Origin: JBHENC01 sp051000345
GTDB taxonomy: Bacteria; Acidobacteriota; Blastocatellia; Pyrinomonadales; Pyrinomonadaceae
DNA: 64,000 bases
NCBI GenBank assembly: GCA_051000345.1
Contig: JBPCOJ010000022.1
Location: forward strand, 1 to 64,000
Reading direction: 5' to 3'
Shown piece after piece: positions 40,770-50,699 of the stretch. The position numbers and the translations under genes were made by a program. The notes beneath the pieces were generated by a model, which saw only the letters and a list, made by a program, of their open reading frames with translations, was not told where the DNA came from and did no database searches. How positions within the stretch are numbered: the first letter of the stretch is position 1; each line of letters begins with the position of its first letter.

Positions 40770-43202
40770 ATGAACATATTTATCCGTAAACTTTTTATTC
40801 TCTGCGCGCTCATGCTCGCGTGCGCTGTTTCAGTTTTTGCGCAAACGGCGACGGGCGTTTCCGGGCGCATCATAGACCCGCAGGGCGCTGCCGTGTCCGG
40901 CGCAACAGTGACGCTTTACGAGCGCGCGCGCCCGTCCGAACGCTTCACTACGATTAGCAACGAGCGCGGCGACTATCGCTTTGAGCGGCTCGCCTCCGGC
41001 GAGTACATACTTGAAACCGAAGCGAGAGGCTTTGCACGCGCCGCCGCACGCGTGTTGCGCATCGAGAGCAACATGAATCCTACGATTGATGTTCAACTCG
41101 AACTCGCGGGCGTGAGCGAGCAAGTCGTCGTCACGGCTTCGAGCACGGCGCAGCCCGTCGATGAAGTCTCGAAGGCGATTACAGTCGTCGGGCGCAAAGA
41201 GATAGACGAGCGCGACGAATTCGCTGTGACGGATGCGCTGCGCACTGTTCCCGGTTTGCGCGTGCAGCAGCTCGGCGGCCCCGGACGCCTCACGTCGATC
41301 AGAACGCGCGGCCTGCGCAGTCAGGATACGGCGGTTTTGATCGACGGCTTGCGCTTCCGCGATCCGTCATCAATCAACGGCGACGCGACGAGTTTTCTAA
41401 GTGATCTAGTGGTGACGAATCTTGACCGCGTAGAAGTTCTGCGCGGCTCCGGCTCATCGCTCTACGGCACGAACGCCGTCGGCGGCGTACTCAACATTGT
41501 GACGGACGAAGGCGGCGGCCAAACGCACGGCAGTTTACTGGCGGAAGGCGGCGGCCTCGGTTTTTTTCGCGGGCGCGCACAGATTGCGGGCGGCGTAAAT
41601 GCAGACCGCTTTCTTTATAGCGCAGGAGTAACGCACGTCAATGTTTCGCGCGGCATAGACCGCGACGACGCCTTTCGCAATACGAGCGGACAGGGACGCG
41701 GGCTATTTCGCTTGACGCCGACGGCGACGCTTTCCGGGCGCATCTACACAGGCACGTCCTTCGTGCAGTTGAACAGCAGCCCAGACCTTTTCGGCAACAT
41801 TCCCGCATCTGGAATAATCAATGCCGTGCCGCTTTCAGGCGGCGAGTTGCGGCGCTTTGAAACAGGCACCACGCGCGCGCAATTAAATGCGGGCGGCGCG
41901 ACCTTTATCCCGGACACAAACGATCCTGACAACTCGCAGGCGGATCGTTTTTTCTCCGGCGCGCTCGTCTTCACGCAGCGCCCAAGAGAAGAATTCGGTT
42001 ACACGGTTTCTTATCAGGGACTCGTCACCCGACGCACTAACTCGAACGGGCCGGGCGGCTTCGGCGCGTTCGCGCAACCCTTCGGCGGCGGCACTTCGCG
42101 CGCAAATTTCGACGGCAATATTCAAACGCTCAACGGGCGCACGGACTTTCGCCTCGGACGCTTTAATTTCGTCAACGCAGGTTACGAATTCGAGAACGAA
42201 ACCTTTCTCAACCGCTCGTTCTCTAATAACCTTGCGAGCAGTTCGACTGTCGATACGAGCCAGCGCAGCAGTACCTTTTTCGCGCAGGATCAATTGCGTT
42301 TGATGGAAGACCGCTTGCAGCTTTCGGCGGGATTTCGCGCGCAATTCTTTTCGCTCGACAATCCGCGATTTTCGCCCACGCGTAGTTCGCCGTATGCGGG
42401 TATCAACTTGCAAGCGCCGCCGACTGCCTACACGGGCGACGGCTCCGTTGCGTATCTCATTCGCTCATCGAATACAAAACTGCGCGCGCACGTCGGCAAC
42501 GGCTATCGCGCGCCGTCTTTGTTCGAGCGCTTCGCCTCTAGTATCGGCGATCCGCGTTTGCGACCCGAACGCACCATCGCTTTTGACGCGGGCATCGATC
42601 AATCTTTATTCGATAACCGCGTGCGCGCTTCTGCGACGTACTTTTACACGCGCTTGCAGGAAGTCATAGGCTTCGGTTCAGTGGCGGCAAACGATCCTTT
42701 CGGGAGAAGCTTTGCACAGGGCGGATTCGGCGGCTTTCTCAACACGCGCGGCGGCCTCGCGCGCGGGCTTGAATTAAGCGCGACGGCGACGCCCACACGC
42801 TCTCTCGATCTGTTCACGTCTTACACCTACACGAACAGCGATCAGCGCACGCCGCAGCTCGGCGGAAGCGGCGTGTTACGCACGCTCGTCATTCCCGATC
42901 ATCAGTTCTCGCTTGTCGCCACACAGCGCGTGCGCGAGCGTTTCTTCGTCAACTTCGATCTCGTCGCCACAAGCAATTACTTAGCGCCGATCTTCGGTTC
43001 GCAAACCTTCTCGACGCGTCTTTATCGCTTCGATGGCATCGTTAAAGCAGACTTGGGCGCAAGTTATACGCTGCCGTTCGCAGGCCGGAAATCAATACGC
43101 TTTTTCGGAAAGGTGGAGAATCTTTTTGACCGGGACAATTTCGAGAGCGGCTTTCGCACGCCGGGACGCTTTGGCCTCGCCGGTGCGCAGCTAAGCTTTT
43201 AA
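40770..43202 (+). CDS. TonB-dependent outer-membrane receptor (cobalamin/corrinoid uptake, BtuB-like)
   Basis: The 810-residue receptor has a signal peptide ending FAQ, a carboxypeptidase-regulatory-like beta domain (about 28-115, GVSGRIIDPQGAAVSGATVTL), a plug (about 125-245, TDALRTVPGLRV, DRVEVLRGSGSSLYGTNAVGG) and a 22-strand-type barrel ending in Phe (AQLSF). It is preceded by AGGTGGAG, 7 nt before the ATG. The cobalamin riboswitch upstream is the main reason to call it a corrinoid receptor; the barrel itself does not reveal the ligand. No btuCDF genes are in the window. Confidence 0.88.
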   Translation: MNIFIRKLFILCALMLACAVSVFAQTATGVSGRIIDPQGAAVSGATVTLYERARPSERFTTISNERGDYRFERLASGEYILETEARGFARAAARVLRIESNMNPTIDVQLELAGVSEQVVVTASSTAQPVDEVSKAITVVGRKEIDERDEFAVTDALRTVPGLRVQQLGGPGRLTSIRTRGLRSQDTAVLIDGLRFRDPSSINGDATSFLSDLVVTNLDRVEVLRGSGSSLYGTNAVGGVLNIVTDEGGGQTHGSLLAEGGGLGFFRGRAQIAGGVNADRFLYSAGVTHVNVSRGIDRDDAFRNTSGQGRGLFRLTPTATLSGRIYTGTSFVQLNSSPDLFGNIPASGIINAVPLSGGELRRFETGTTRAQLNAGGATFIPDTNDPDNSQADRFFSGALVFTQRPREEFGYTVSYQGLVTRRTNSNGPGGFGAFAQPFGGGTSRANFDGNIQTLNGRTDFRLGRFNFVNAGYEFENETFLNRSFSNNLASSSTVDTSQRSSTFFAQDQLRLMEDRLQLSAGFRAQFFSLDNPRFSPTRSSPYAGINLQAPPTAYTGDGSVAYLIRSSNTKLRAHVGNGYRAPSLFERFASSIGDPRLRPERTIAFDAGIDQSLFDNRVRASATYFYTRLQEVIGFGSVAANDPFGRSFAQGGFGGFLNTRGGLARGLELSATATPTRSLDLFTSYTYTNSDQRTPQLGGSGVLRTLVIPDHQFSLVATQRVRERFFVNFDLVATSNYLAPIFGSQTFSTRLYRFDGIVKADLGASYTLPFAGRKSIRFFGKVENLFDRDNFESGFRTPGRFGLAGAQLSF

Positions 43203-43219
43203 GTCAGCAGAGTAATGCG

Positions 43220-43426
43220 ATGGCTTCACGCGAAAAACTTCAACTCATCGAAGGCGAAGATTATTACTGGGAGAACGGCTTGATGGTCTTCACCGCGCGC
43301 TTTCATCTCGGGCGCGGTTACTGCTGCAAAAACGATTGCCGTCATTGTCCGTACAATGCGGCAGCAGCAACGACGCAAGCCGATGTGAATGATGGGAAAG
43401 CGCGTGAAGCGAATGATGGCAGTTAA
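43220..43426 (+). CDS. DUF5522 small protein
   Basis: The 68-residue product has the DUF5522 pattern: EGEDYYWENGLMVFTA, FHL-x-RGYCCKNDCRHCPYN with four clustered cysteines and a histidine, probably binding a metal. It starts 17 nt after the receptor gene in the same direction, so it probably belongs to the same riboswitch-controlled transcript. The function of the family is unknown. Confidence 0.8.
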   Translation: MASREKLQLIEGEDYYWENGLMVFTARFHLGRGYCCKNDCRHCPYNAAAATTQADVNDGKAREANDGS

Positions 43427-43429
43427 ATT

Positions 43430-43666
43430 TTGAGCAGGAGTTTGAAAACACTCAAATTGATTCAGGAATCGTCTTCGCCGGAGTGTCTGTTTTCTTTGTG
43501 CGAATCATGCGGCGCGGCGCAGCAGGGTTGCTGGTGCAGTGAAATAAAGTTAAGCGAAAGCGGGCGCGATCAATTACGCGCACGCTTTCGCAAATGTTTG
43601 TGTCGGTTATGCCTCGAGCGTTTCGCAGACGGCGGCGCGTCAACACTTTGTCAGAACATCTATTGA
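43430..43666 (+). CDS. Cysteine-rich CWC family protein
   Basis: The 78-residue product has nine cysteines, including CESCG, QQGCWCSEI and KCLCRLCLERF, typical of the Cys_rich_CWC family. It begins 3 nt after the DUF5522 stop codon. I used the TTG at 43430; a second TTG at 43442 lies just after a CAGGAG and is an alternative. Pairing with DUF5522 downstream of a TonB receptor suggests a metal-binding role. The function is unknown. It is the last gene before the AT-richer helicase island. Confidence 0.65.
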   Translation: MSRSLKTLKLIQESSSPECLFSLCESCGAAQQGCWCSEIKLSESGRDQLRARFRKCLCRLCLERFADGGASTLCQNIY

Positions 43667-43707
43667 TTCAGTTGCTCACGCGTTGGATTCATGTGGAAAT
43701 GAGTCAA

Positions 43708-46700
43708 TTAAGTAATTTTAAGAAAGGTTCCGGCTAGCTTTCGATTCAATAGCTGATGAACCGATTGGTTATAGTAATCTTTCAGGCAATTATAACAAGC
43801 CCTTTCGCAATTGCAGGATGAGCAGATTTTCAATGTTTCGGCGACGATTTTGTTCCAACTCTCTTTCGCTTCCTTGACAAAACCTGCGCCGCCCGGCGTT
43901 TTATCGAAGAAGACGAACTCAGTGTTTTCGTCTGCATTGGTTGATTGGCGATTAGTTACGGCGCGACCCGAAACGCCGATGTCGGAAGTCTCCGTTTCAA
44001 GGACGCGGCACAAACCTTTGTGCAGTGCAAAGGCAAGCGAAACACTCAATTCGGGATTTGTGATTTTTTCTTGCGGGCGCACGACAAGGCAAAAACTCTC
44101 GAATTGATGGCCGAACGCCAAGCCTTTGGAGTTGCCCATCAAATGCTTGTTATCGCATTCTTTCGTATCGCCGATGTTTCGCAAGCGGTCATGCTTTTGG
44201 TTTGATTTGTGGTTTTTTTTGAATTCACTGAAACCGCATTTGCCGCAGACAACGAAACCTTCGTTCTCCCTTCCCAAGTTGTAGCGGAAAAGTTTTCCAT
44301 CGTCTTTGAGCGCGATTTTGAACAAGCCGAAATCTTCAAAGTCGGATTCCTTGACGACATCGATAAAATGCGTGAGCGATTGTCTTTGCCGGACAAACGA
44401 TGAACGCCGGTGTCTTTGACTGCGCGTTTCCTTCTCGCCGATTTTAATCGTGAAAGCATCGGGTTCGATAAATTTTCTGACGTGTTGCAGCGAAATGGGC
44501 TTTCGGCAAACTTCGCATTCGTCTTCTAATTCCTTCGGCAGTCGCGCGGTTTTAATTTGAGCGCAGTTCGGGCATTTGACGTAATAAAGTTCTTCCGGTT
44601 TGTCTTCGCGTCCGGCGATGTAAAGTCCCGCACTGGTGAAAATCTTTTTGCGGGCGATGACCTGTGAACCGGGCGCGAATTCGGCAATCGCCAAAGCGCG
44701 GTCACGGCTCAAAGTAACGTCGGAATCGGTTGACCAACGGTTGAGACTCGTTTCCAAACTGACGACGTCAAGCGGAAAAGCATAACGCGGCAGAAATCCG
44801 CGTTTCGCCAAAACCGCGATGATGTCGCTTTCGAGAAGATTTTCGATTGACTTTTTGACGCTGACGGCGGAATCGTCATAACCCAAATCTTGCAGACGCT
44901 TTCTTTCTTCGAGCAATGTTCCAAGTTCGCCACTGATGTTCTTGATAAATTCGCCGAACAGCGCACAGGCTTTTTCTTTGCCGTTTGCGAAACCGCCGAT
45001 AGCTTCAAGTAAATGGATTTTCGCGTCGGTTGTGAAAACTTCTGTTTCGGTTTGCGCGTTGAGCCACGCCGGAAAATCGAGAAATGCGTCGGTCGGTTGG
45101 AACTTGAGCCACGCGTCGGGAATCGAAGCGCGTTTATCCAACGGCAAAAACGGCGCGAGCGGAGTCTTTTGTTTCACTTCACGCAAAACTTTTTCCTCAT
45201 TCAGTTTTTCGCGCAAAAATCGTGCGAACACGACGGCGTTAAAATGCCTCTGCGCGATGAAGCGGTTTCTGATGAAAACGGTCGGCGGCGAGATTTCGCC
45301 TTTCATCAATCTTTCGGACGGATTTTCCCAAGCGTCGGCATCGTATTTCGTGCGTTTGCAAAGCGTCACGCAGATGGCGTTTTTGTCGCTCCCGCGTCCG
45401 GCGCGTCCGACGCGCTGAACATAATTCGCGCTCGTCGGCGGCGCATTGCGGAGCAAGACTTTCTGTAAATCGCCGATGTTGATGCCCATTTCAAACGTCG
45501 TCGTGCTGCTCAAAAGATTGATTCCCGATTCGGCGCGGAAATCGTCTTCGATTTGTTTGGCGTAATTTTTATCAATCTGCGCCGTATGTTCTTCGGATTT
45601 CAAAGTATAGAACTGCGGTTCGCCGCGCCCGGAAACCCAACGCGCAATCAGATTTTCAGTTGCCGCATCGAACGGTTTTTCTTCCAAAACTCCGACGCAG
45701 CTTTTTCGCGGGCAAACATTTTTCGCCGAAAAAGCCGTTATGATTCCGCACCGATTACAGACAAAACGGTGCGCGACTTTGATTAAATAAAATTGTTCGC
45801 AATAGAGTTTTTTTAAATCCGAATTCTTTGGCGATGGAGCGAGAATGCGTTTTTCAACCAAGAACTTCCAGATTCTTTTCGCCAACTCGTAAGTTTCATC
45901 AATTGATAAGCTGTACAGACGCTTGAGATAATCGGTGATGTAATTGTCGCGGTTTTTGTTTATCGGCAGCCAACCTTCGGCTTTGTTTTGACGCGTTTCG
46001 GCGAAATAAATATCGGCGGTGACGCGCCCGAAAGCCAAATCGTCGTTGGCGACTTTTCCTTTCGGCAGAGTGAAGGCTTTGCGATGTCGCAAATGCGCGA
46101 GAAGCGTTTGAAGCGCGGCGTTTGCTTCCGTTAAGGAGAAATCTTTTTCACCGATGATGCGCCGAAACTCGTTCAACTCCGCATTTTTAATTTCGTATTC
46201 GACAACCGCTAAACCCAAATCTTCGATTGATTCGCGCGCCGAATCAGGCACGCCGAAATACGCGAAAATTTCCGATAACCAGAGATTTTTCTTTTCGTCG
46301 GCTTCTAATGTTTTGTCGGGCAAGCGCGAAGTCGGCAGAAATAATTTGGAATCGTAATTTTCGTCGGTGTCGTTCGTCCGGTTCGCCAGTTCCTTGCCCA
46401 GAGTTACGAGTTCGATTCGTCTGCCGTCTGTCGCTTCGAGAATCTCTAAAATTTTGCGTCCTAAATCGTGCGTAAAAGTTTCTTCTTCCAGAAGCGCGGG
46501 AAACGCGGCGGCTCTCTGGCGGTTGTCGGTAAAGCACAAAAGTTTGCGCGGTTGGTTGTTTGCGTCCGCGTTCGGCGTAACTTGAAAGTGCGAGAGAGGA
46601 ATCGCCATCGCCATTCCCGTTTCGTCGTCCGATTCTTGAAAACGGCGCACGGGTTCGAGTCCCGAAGTGTTTTTCGCGTCGCAGTTCGGACACGCCGAAA

Positions 46701-48624
46701 GAAGTTTCTTCTCTGATTTCGCCAAATCTTCAATCAGCAATTTATCTTTTTTATGCTGGCATTGCCGATGAAATATTTGGATTTTTCGCAAATGCGGTTT
46801 CGCGCAATCGCAATTATTTTCGCCGCCCTGACTGCGTTTCTTGCCGCACTCGACGCACCAATCCAAAACCGACGGAGCAAAAGTCGGCGCGTCCGCATCT
46901 TCATCGTCAAAAATTTCCGCGTCGGGAAACGGCAAATCGCGCTCGACGCTGAAGTACGACCAGAAGGATTCCGCGCCCCAACCGAGTTCAGTCGAAAAAT
47001 CATCAAACTGCGGTTGTTTTTCAGCGTTGCCGTCATCAATCGCCTGCCATTTTTTCGGACCCAAATCCTGCAACGCCCCGTAGAGATAACCGCATTTGCG
47101 GCACGTCACGACTTCGACGAGCATTGACTTTTGATTTTTCAGCCAGCATTCAGGACAAAATCCTTCTTCCGCATGGGCGTGACGGCGCGAAACGAAATAA
47201 GCGGCTTTGCCGTCAGTTCGTGCCGGACAATTTTCATGAAGGCAAATGTACAAACCGTCCTGCGCCTTGACGAAATAATGCAAACGAGTCGGTAGTAAGT
47301 CTTCGTTTGCGCCGTCGGCTTTGGCGCGGGCGATGATTTCCAGCAACGCTTGCAATCCGGCAGAAGCATTTGTGTCTCTCGCCCAAAGCCGTTCCGCCGC
47401 CGTATCGAGTTTTACCGGGTTGGATAAAATTTCGCTTCGCAATTTGAAAAGATTTTCGTCGCGGCGCAAGAGCGCGGCTAAACTTTCGGCGTTTCTAGTC
47501 GGGGAAAGTTTGGCGATTGCCGCCGTTTCGCCCGCGTTTCGCAATGCTTCGGCGGCTTCGATGTATTTTAGCGGCGGTGGACAAAACGACGGCTGCAATA
47601 ATTCGGGCGTGGCGGGACTGCCGTAAATCGGGTTCGGTTTCTCAAATTTGCCGTCGAATAAGTCCGTCACGAAGCGGCGGACTTTCGCTTCGCTTTCCGC
47701 ATCGTCTTTTTTTCCGAGCGTCGCCGAAGTCGCCACGCAGGTTAAATCTTTGACCGCCAAACGGTCTTTCAAGCGTCTGACCAGAAAGCCGATTTCCGTC
47801 GCCTGAACGCCGCGATAAGCGTGAACTTCGTCCAACACCAAGAACTTCAAACGCGCGTTTTTGAAAATCGAATCGTCAATCGGACGCTCCAAAAGATATT
47901 CGAGCATCGAAAAATTCGTGACCAGAATGTTCGGCGGGTTCTCACGAATCGCTTTGCGGTGAGTAAATTGATTCGGCGGGACTCTTTGCAGTTGAGCGTT
48001 CATTTCCTCGTCAATCGCACGGTCTCTTTCCGCTCCTTTGAGTTGGCTGTCTTCGTATTTCGCGTTGATGCTTTGGCGTAACAAACCCTTGAAATCCTTA
48101 TCGTCGTTCGGCGTTTGTCCTGTGAAGCGAGCAAACGTGATGTTTGGAAACGGGCGCAGAATATCGCTCCATTCTTCGAGTTGGTCGTTGACCAGAGCGT
48201 TAAGCGGATAAATGATAATCGCCCGCAAACCGGTGGTGGAATCACGAAGCAAATCGTCGAGAATCGGTAGTTGGTAACAGAGAGTTTTGCCGCTGCTCGT
48301 TCCCGTTGCGATAACCGTATTTTCACCGCGCAAAATCTGTTTGATAGCGTCGGTTTGATGACGATACAGATTCCTGCCATTCAGTTTCCGGTTGATTGTG
48401 CCGCGCGTTTCCTCTTGCAAAGGCAGAGTTTCGATTGATTCGCCCGTTTGGTAAATCTGCGACTTTTCAAGAAACGCGCCGTTGACGAGTTCGCTCATCG
48501 TCAACTTTTCGCCCCAAGTGGTTTCGGCGTGTTTGAATTTTTGATTAAAGCGATATTCGGCTTTGAGCAGTTCGCAGTAGGGATTGAAAACTTCCGCTTC
48601 AAATCTTTCGCCAAGAGATTTCAT
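43708..48624 (-). CDS. DEAD/DEAH-box helicase with C-terminal DUF1998 (putative defence protein, DruE-like)
   Basis: The 1638-residue product has a start fixed by a GGAGG site and by a 4-nt ATGA overlap with the upstream gene. Helicase motifs: LYRHQTDAI (about 86), Walker A ATGTSSGKT (106-114), TNFSMLEYLL, DEVH (265-268), SATLG (300-304), and in the second RecA-like domain FEMGINIGDLQ and QRVGRAGRG near residue 1090. Several Cys-x2-Cys pairs (about 470-690, 950-990, 1360-1400) suggest zinc ribbons. The end (about 1540-1635) is DUF1998 with FFDKTPGGAGF and a closing C-x2-C-x-C-x3-C-x2-C cluster. Size and layout match the large helicases of DISARM, Druantia and similar systems. The AT-rich codons differ from both flanks, which suggests transfer. 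Anti-phage activity is inference. Confidence 0.85.
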   Translation of the reverse strand: MKSLGERFEAEVFNPYCELLKAEYRFNQKFKHAETTWGEKLTMSELVNGAFLEKSQIYQTGESIETLPLQEETRGTINRKLNGRNLYRHQTDAIKQILRGENTVIATGTSSGKTLCYQLPILDDLLRDSTTGLRAIIIYPLNALVNDQLEEWSDILRPFPNITFARFTGQTPNDDKDFKGLLRQSINAKYEDSQLKGAERDRAIDEEMNAQLQRVPPNQFTHRKAIRENPPNILVTNFSMLEYLLERPIDDSIFKNARLKFLVLDEVHAYRGVQATEIGFLVRRLKDRLAVKDLTCVATSATLGKKDDAESEAKVRRFVTDLFDGKFEKPNPIYGSPATPELLQPSFCPPPLKYIEAAEALRNAGETAAIAKLSPTRNAESLAALLRRDENLFKLRSEILSNPVKLDTAAERLWARDTNASAGLQALLEIIARAKADGANEDLLPTRLHYFVKAQDGLYICLHENCPARTDGKAAYFVSRRHAHAEEGFCPECWLKNQKSMLVEVVTCRKCGYLYGALQDLGPKKWQAIDDGNAEKQPQFDDFSTELGWGAESFWSYFSVERDLPFPDAEIFDDEDADAPTFAPSVLDWCVECGKKRSQGGENNCDCAKPHLRKIQIFHRQCQHKKDKLLIEDLAKSEKKLLSACPNCDAKNTSGLEPVRRFQESDDETGMAMAIPLSHFQVTPNADANNQPRKLLCFTDNRQRAAAFPALLEEETFTHDLGRKILEILEATDGRRIELVTLGKELANRTNDTDENYDSKLFLPTSRLPDKTLEADEKKNLWLSEIFAYFGVPDSARESIEDLGLAVVEYEIKNAELNEFRRIIGEKDFSLTEANAALQTLLAHLRHRKAFTLPKGKVANDDLAFGRVTADIYFAETRQNKAEGWLPINKNRDNYITDYLKRLYSLSIDETYELAKRIWKFLVEKRILAPSPKNSDLKKLYCEQFYLIKVAHRFVCNRCGIITAFSAKNVCPRKSCVGVLEEKPFDAATENLIARWVSGRGEPQFYTLKSEEHTAQIDKNYAKQIEDDFRAESGINLLSSTTTFEMGINIGDLQKVLLRNAPPTSANYVQRVGRAGRGSDKNAICVTLCKRTKYDADAWENPSERLMKGEISPPTVFIRNRFIAQRHFNAVVFARFLREKLNEEKVLREVKQKTPLAPFLPLDKRASIPDAWLKFQPTDAFLDFPAWLNAQTETEVFTTDAKIHLLEAIGGFANGKEKACALFGEFIKNISGELGTLLEERKRLQDLGYDDSAVSVKKSIENLLESDIIAVLAKRGFLPRYAFPLDVVSLETSLNRWSTDSDVTLSRDRALAIAEFAPGSQVIARKKIFTSAGLYIAGREDKPEELYYVKCPNCAQIKTARLPKELEDECEVCRKPISLQHVRKFIEPDAFTIKIGEKETRSQRHRRSSFVRQRQSLTHFIDVVKESDFEDFGLFKIALKDDGKLFRYNLGRENEGFVVCGKCGFSEFKKNHKSNQKHDRLRNIGDTKECDNKHLMGNSKGLAFGHQFESFCLVVRPQEKITNPELSVSLAFALHKGLCRVLETETSDIGVSGRAVTNRQSTNADENTEFVFFDKTPGGAGFVKEAKESWNKIVAETLKICSSCNCERACYNCLKDYYNQSVHQLLNRKLAGTFLKIT

Positions 48625-50699
48625 AACTCTTCCTCCCAAATCTCATTAACTTTCGTTAGGTTGAATTTTCCGCCGTTGTCACGAACATATTTTTCGCAGA
48701 GAATTTTTTGCTGTCGAGTTAAATTCAGAAACAGATGCGTCACGTCGCCTTTTTTTGAAACGACTTCAATCTTTCCGAAATTTTCATCGGATAATTTTTC
48801 AGCCGTATAACGCAGCGTTTGCCACAAGAGAGAAGGGTTTCCACAGAAACGCAAAAAACATTCGTCGTTGTCGCGCACAGCGAAATAAACTTTCGATTTG
48901 GCGAACTGCCAGCGTTTGCCGTGGCTTTTCAGAACGCCGAGATTTTCGTAAAAATGAAAGAATCCGGGATTGACGAATCTGCCGCGCGGCTGCACGATTT
49001 CCTTGATTTCGCGCATTTCATCAAACGTCGTGCCTCTGTCCGATTTGAAGTTCGGTTGCGCGAGCAGCACGAACGGTAAAAATTTGTCGGGCAGATTTGA
49101 CCAGCAATCCGCGAGATTAGCTTTCGGCTGTAAAATTTCGATTTTGAATTCCTTTTTTATCGCCAAGCCTTCGGATTCAATCGTCAGATTCCGATTCTTT
49201 CGCGCCTTCGTGCTTTCATCCCAACGCCAAAAATAAAACTCCTGATTGCCATCCTCTCTCTCTCTTTTTTCCCAGACGCCCGCGCTCGTTTGAGCGTCAA
49301 GCGAGACTTTGAATTTCTCCGCTAAATCAATTGCTTCGCCGTCAAACAAGTCAGTCGGCAGAATCAAACACGGCACGGGCAGACAATCGGTTTTCAAAGT
49401 GTTTCCGTAAAGCCGGAACTGCGCCGCGTTGCAATCGAGTCCGGCAAGCAAAAAGATTTCGACGCGGTTTTTCGTGCGGAATTTGAGTTCGATTTGTTTG
49501 CCCGAACACGAAAACGAAATTTTCGCTTTTTGTTCGAGCGGCACAAGCCGCGTCACAAAACACCCGAAACCGTCGCGCAGTTCAAACGATTCGTTCGGCG
49601 CAACTTCGTCGTCAAAGCCTTTTAGCGAGATAACGTCAAGCGGCGCAGCGGAAATAATCGTGTAACTTTTGAGCGGCAGATTGATTCGTTCGGAGTTAAT
49701 CAATCGGTTTGTATCGTCATCGAAAATCGCCCAACTTCCGATGCCGTCGAGTTTCCTTGTTTCGGATTTCGACGAGCCTTCAAACTTCAGCGAAAGTTTT
49801 GTTTGAAAAGCCTGTTTGTTGATGGAAAATTCCTGTTGATAAACACTGGCGCTTTGTTCTAATTCATCGAGTTTCCAAACGGCGGGCAATTCGGCGGCGG
49901 CAACTGGCGGCAGGTAGATTGAAATCTTTTGTTGATATTCGCTCCAGACAAGTTGAAAGTGATTGAGAAAAGCGAGACTCTTTTCGAGGCTTTTTTGTGG
50001 ACTGATAAAGCGTTCGGTTTCGGGAGCGGCGGCAAAATGTTCGGGACGCAGAAAACTCATCTCCACGATTTCCGTCACGTCCGCCCCCGAAGCGACGAGG
50101 CGGCGAACATCGTGAACTTCGGCAATGAAACGACGCGCCGTGTCCGAGTTATCAACAAGAAAGCGTTTCAAGCGTGCCAAGCCCCCGACTTTGCGTGTGA
50201 TAAACGCTTCCCATTCATCGCTCGAAAAAACTTTCCAATCTTCGCGCCACCAGAGATTTTCGCAGATTTTCAAAAAATCCTGCCAGTAGGATAACGGCAC
50301 GCCGATTTGGAAAATCGCCGTACCGACAAAATCCTGACCGCGCGAAGAGTCTAGCGTTTCCAGACCTATTTCTTCGGCGCGATCAACCAAAGAGGTGTTG
50401 AGTTGTTTATATTGAGCGGGCGAGATTGATTCGACGCCCACGGCTGCGGCAAAAGGCTTCCAGAAATCGCCGGATTCATAATCGTAAAAAGCAACTCCGG
50501 CATAAAGCGCCAGCAAGCAAAACGGAAATTCCGTGATTCTGCCTAAACGCCATTTGCAGCGAATAAAATCCTTATAATGCTCCCATTCCGCGCCGCCCGG
50601 CACGACTGACAAAAACGCGCCGGGCTTGCGGCGGCGTTCATTTGATATTTCGCCGAGTTTCGATTCAAAATGTGAGTTCCAATCAGCATAGTTTTTCAT
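48621..50699 (-). CDS. Unknown partner protein of the DUF1998 helicase
   Basis: The 692-residue product is first in the two-gene operon. I recognise no domain. Visible features: an N-terminal helical part with an unusual aromatic segment (YAGVAFYDYESGDFW, about 66-80), basic and aromatic stretches around SYWQDFLKICENLWWRED (about 137-154), and a beta-rich middle (about 270-520) that may be one or more Ig-like or beta-sandwich domains. The C-terminus has LNLTRQQKILCEKYVRDNGGKF (residues about 660-681). No nuclease, methylase, signal peptide or membrane segment is seen. The ATGA overlap with the helicase gene implies stoichiometric coupling. In layout it holds the place of DruH in Druantia III but is shorter. 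Base composition is AT-rich like its partner. Confidence 0.75.
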   Translation of the reverse strand: MKNYADWNSHFESKLGEISNERRRKPGAFLSVVPGGAEWEHYKDFIRCKWRLGRITEFPFCLLALYAGVAFYDYESGDFWKPFAAAVGVESISPAQYKQLNTSLVDRAEEIGLETLDSSRGQDFVGTAIFQIGVPLSYWQDFLKICENLWWREDWKVFSSDEWEAFITRKVGGLARLKRFLVDNSDTARRFIAEVHDVRRLVASGADVTEIVEMSFLRPEHFAAAPETERFISPQKSLEKSLAFLNHFQLVWSEYQQKISIYLPPVAAAELPAVWKLDELEQSASVYQQEFSINKQAFQTKLSLKFEGSSKSETRKLDGIGSWAIFDDDTNRLINSERINLPLKSYTIISAAPLDVISLKGFDDEVAPNESFELRDGFGCFVTRLVPLEQKAKISFSCSGKQIELKFRTKNRVEIFLLAGLDCNAAQFRLYGNTLKTDCLPVPCLILPTDLFDGEAIDLAEKFKVSLDAQTSAGVWEKREREDGNQEFYFWRWDESTKARKNRNLTIESEGLAIKKEFKIEILQPKANLADCWSNLPDKFLPFVLLAQPNFKSDRGTTFDEMREIKEIVQPRGRFVNPGFFHFYENLGVLKSHGKRWQFAKSKVYFAVRDNDECFLRFCGNPSLLWQTLRYTAEKLSDENFGKIEVVSKKGDVTHLFLNLTRQQKILCEKYVRDNGGKFNLTKVNEIWEEEL

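Noticed and set aside
43708..50699. A standard DISARM locus (drmA/drmB)
   Set aside because: There is no second DUF1998 protein, methylase or PLD-family gene nearby.
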